DNA of 8,015 nucleotides from Planctomycetaceae bacterium (GTDB taxonomy: Bacteria > Planctomycetota > Planctomycetia > Pirellulales > UBA1268), in NCBI GenBank assembly GCA_030616935.1, contig JAUWWJ010000059.1:1-8015 (forward strand), written 5' to 3'. The position numbers and the translations under genes are program-made. The notes beneath the pieces are model-generated. The model was not told the DNA's origin. It ran no database searches and saw only the letters and a program-made list of their open reading frames with translations. Positions 5,877 to 8,015 of this stretch are shown here, in pieces (the stretch's first letter is position 1; the number at the start of each line of letters is the position of its first letter).

Positions 5877-8015
5877 TTAAAGCATTTCAACCGGATCAAC
5901 ATCAACAATCCAAGCGATTTCTTTTGGAGTTTTGAGACCAGAGGTACTCCGACGGACAAGGTTTCGAAGCATCTCTGGGTCTGGCCCATGCACCTGCAGA
6001 TGCCAACGGTAGCGATCACGGATACGGGTTATTGGTGCTGGCGCTGGGCCCAGAATCCGAATCCCATCACTTTCCCGAGCATTTTCAGTGAGTCGTTGCA
6101 CGAGATACTTCGCCCAATCAGCAGCGGCATCATTGACAGCAGCTCGAACAACAATTCGTATAACACTGCCAAACGGAGGATAGAGAAGAGACTCCCGAAT
6201 TGGGAGTTCGCTTTGAACAAATGCTTCGTAATCATGAACAGCAGCTGCCCGCATTGCAGGATGCTCTGGTGTGCTCGTTTGAACAACTACACGGCCACCA
6301 CGAGGCCCACGACCACTCCGTCCGGCTACCTGAGTAACGAGCTGGCATGTCCGCTCAGAGGCACGAAAATCAGCCAAATGAAGTGCCGCATCTGCATTGA
6401 TGACTCCCACAAGCATTACGTTCGGGAAATCGAGCCCTTTCGCAATCATTTGGGTCCCAACAAGCAAATCAATCTCGTGCTTGCGAAAAGCTGTGAGTGT
6501 TCTTTCGTGGCTTCCGCGAGTACGCATTGTGTCAGTATCCATACGCGCCACCCGAACTCCTCGGAACTGCGACCGTACTTGGTCTTCTAATCGCTGTGTG
6601 CCGGTCCCACGATGAACGATCTCCTTGATTCCACAGGAGGGACAGGACTCGGGCACTGCCGACACGAGCCCGCAGCCGTGACAGATCCCCCGATTACCAG
6701 GCTGGTGCAACGTGAGGCCTAAATCACACTGCGGACAATGCATGGCATGTCCACATGATTTACACTGCAGATGGGTTGCAAAGCCTCGCCGATTGAGCAG
6801 CAACATGACTTGACCACCAGCATTCAATGCCCATTCAATTCCCGCCGCCAACCGTGGGCTTATAGCGCCTTTGGAACGAGCCTTCCGATTTCGCAGGTCA
6901 ACTGTCACGACTGCAGGCAATTCTGATCCACCGACTCGCACCGGCATTCGGCACATTTTCCAGTCGCCCGATAGACATCGCGAGAAGGATTCAAGAGAGG
7001 GCGTCGCTGAACCAAGCACAAGAGGCACCTTCTCTTTTTGTGCAATCCATTCAGCAACGTCCCGGGCGTGATAACGAGGAGAAGTCGCCTGCTTGAATGA
7101 ATTTTCATGTTCCTCATCGATAACGATGAGACCCAGGCGCGGTGCCGGAGCAAAAATCGCACTACGAGCACCAACGATTACATTGACACGACCCGCAGCG
7201 ATCTCTCGCCAATGAGCATGACGCTCGGCTGGAGTGAGATGACTGTGAAGCACCGCTACCTTACCAAAACGTGACCGAAAGCGGTCGCAGGTCTGTGGAG
7301 TAAGACTGATCTCTGGAACGAGCACGATCGCTTGTTTACCTCTGGCGATAGTTTCTGTAACTGCCCGCAGATACACCTCTGTTTTGCCACTTCCAGTCAC
7401 ACCGAATAGTACGACTGTTTCATGCTCGCCTTGCTGTAACGGATAGAGAATCGCTTCTAGAGCCTTCTCTTGATCAGAGGAAAGTACTGGTAGCTCATCA
7501 CCCGCAAACCCCTCATCTACTGATTCTGTTTTGGTGTCGCGCTCAATCGACCCACTCTCTGATAGCAGTCCTGCTTTGAGTAGACGATGAACAACACCTC
7601 GCGAAACTCCAGTGACCTTCAGCAGTTCATCAAATGGAATGGGCTGGCTAGCTGCGTCAAGAATCTTTTTTTGATTGTCGGTCGGACGACGATTGCCCTG
7701 CTCACCTGTTGCCACCAACACAGGCACTCGTTTCACTTGACGGCGAAGACGTACTCCAGCGGGAAGCACCGCTTCAAGTACATCGCCTCGACGCGCCATC
7801 CATCGATCAGCCATCCAGCCTGTGAGTTCAAGCATTCTTTCCGAGAGAAGTGGCTTCTCGTCCTCCACACCAACCACCGACTTGAGTAGATGCTGTGGCA
7901 ACTCTCCATGTCGCACAGCAACGCAATACGCCAATCTTCGCCGATTGCCTTTACCAAGTGGCACGTGAACGCGACGGCCTGGCTCTACCTCTGCAACCAG
8001 CTCGTTTGGCACAAG
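5877..8015 (-). CDS. priA: primosomal replication-restart helicase PriA (5' end cut off by window edge)
   Basis: PriA recognises D-loops and abandoned forks and reloads the replicative helicase. At least 711 residues are present. A GTG at 8012 is not the real start: it continues upstream in frame with CTT, reads as the V of a (L)VPNEL segment, and PriA proteins normally carry about 20 more residues before this point. Counting from that GTG, PGRRVHVPLG (11-20) belongs to the 3'-end-binding domain. Then come Walker A GVTGSGKT (204-211), DEEH (299-302), GSATPS (334-339), GTQMIAKGLDFP (519-530) and VAGRSGRG (562-569). Eight zinc-ligand cysteines lie at 417, 420, 426, 429, 444, 447, 457 and 460 (bases 6633-6764). 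LLYPPFGS (609-616) marks the C-terminal domain. Helicase and zinc sites are intact. It is co-oriented with the kinase, rnhA and recG, but the 151-base gap after it argues against tight coupling. Confidence 0.96.
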   Translation of the reverse strand, partial: LVPNELVAEVEPGRRVHVPLGKGNRRRLAYCVAVRHGELPQHLLKSVVGVEDEKPLLSERMLELTGWMADRWMARRGDVLEAVLPAGVRLRRQVKRVPVLVATGEQGNRRPTDNQKKILDAASQPIPFDELLKVTGVSRGVVHRLLKAGLLSESGSIERDTKTESVDEGFAGDELPVLSSDQEKALEAILYPLQQGEHETVVLFGVTGSGKTEVYLRAVTETIARGKQAIVLVPEISLTPQTCDRFRSRFGKVAVLHSHLTPAERHAHWREIAAGRVNVIVGARSAIFAPAPRLGLIVIDEEHENSFKQATSPRYHARDVAEWIAQKEKVPLVLGSATPSLESFSRCLSGDWKMCRMPVRVGGSELPAVVTVDLRNRKARSKGAISPRLAAGIEWALNAGGQVMLLLNRRGFATHLQCKSCGHAMHCPQCDLGLTLHQPGNRGICHGCGLVSAVPESCPSCGIKEIVHRGTGTQRLEDQVRSQFRGVRVARMDTDTMRTRGSHERTLTAFRKHEIDLLVGTQMIAKGLDFPNVMLVGVINADAALHLADFRASERTCQLVTQVAGRSGRGPRGGRVVVQTSTPEHPAMRAAAVHDYEAFVQSELPIRESLLYPPFGSVIRIVVRAAVNDAAADWAKYLVQRLTENARESDGIRILGPAPAPITRIRDRYRWHLQVHGPDPEMLRNLVRRSTSGLKTPKEIAWIVDVDPVEML

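Noticed and set aside
5787..6590. 267-codon open frame on the plus strand, antisense to priA
   Set aside because: It lies mostly inside the conserved C-terminal half of priA, its translation has no recognisable domain, and it has no convincing ribosome-binding site. It is a shadow of the real gene.
8010..8012. GTG as the priA start codon
   Set aside because: The frame stays open to the window edge and the protein lacks the usual roughly 20 N-terminal residues of PriA. The codon reads as an internal valine.
1..8015. A mobile element, defence island or other undescribed system
   Set aside because: All long frames match core housekeeping or common signalling families, the genes are tightly packed and intact, and there are no transposase, integrase, toxin or CRISPR-like signals.

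Overview
The window looks like an ordinary chromosomal stretch from a Gram-negative-type bacterium. It carries five protein genes and almost no non-coding DNA: four complete genes and one cut off by the right edge. Base composition is close to balanced and coding style is uniform. I see no transposase, integrase, tRNA, CRISPR array or other sign of transfer. The clues to lineage are a futalosine-pathway menaquinone gene, a RecG with a non-canonical motif VI, and a membrane histidine kinase with a Tll0287-like (DUF3365) haem-c sensor. Together they fit Planctomycetota or a similar menaquinone-making phylum. This is a family-level impression, not a proven placement.

Layout. Positions 1-72 are a short leader with a good ribosome-binding site. 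mqnE (73-1206, +) encodes aminofutalosine synthase. It converges on a minus-strand block with only 20 bases between the two stop codons. Reading the minus strand from right to left, the block holds priA (8015 to 5877, 5' end missing), a 151-base gap with a 9-bp inverted repeat, a histidine kinase (5725 to 4016), a 115-base gap with a small hairpin and a TTGACA box, rnhA (3899 to 3411), and recG (3401 to 1227). rnhA and recG are 9 bases apart and almost certainly co-transcribed.

How the genes fit together. PriA (primosome helicase), RNase HI and RecG all act on branched or RNA-containing DNA at stalled forks: D-loops, R-loops and regressed forks. Finding them co-oriented suggests a replication-restart/R-loop neighbourhood. 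The kinase between priA and rnhA has two membrane segments, a CxxCH haem-c site in its extracytoplasmic sensor, and HAMP, HisKA and HATPase domains. It has no response regulator beside it. It shares a redox theme with mqnE (menaquinone), but nothing in the sequence shows a functional link to its neighbours.

I found no clearly undescribed system. The points most worth a second look are the fork-repair gene cluster interrupted by a haem-sensor kinase, the kinase sensor's lack of any cysteine outside CxxCH, the RecG insert and motif VI variant, and the inverted repeat between priA and the kinase.
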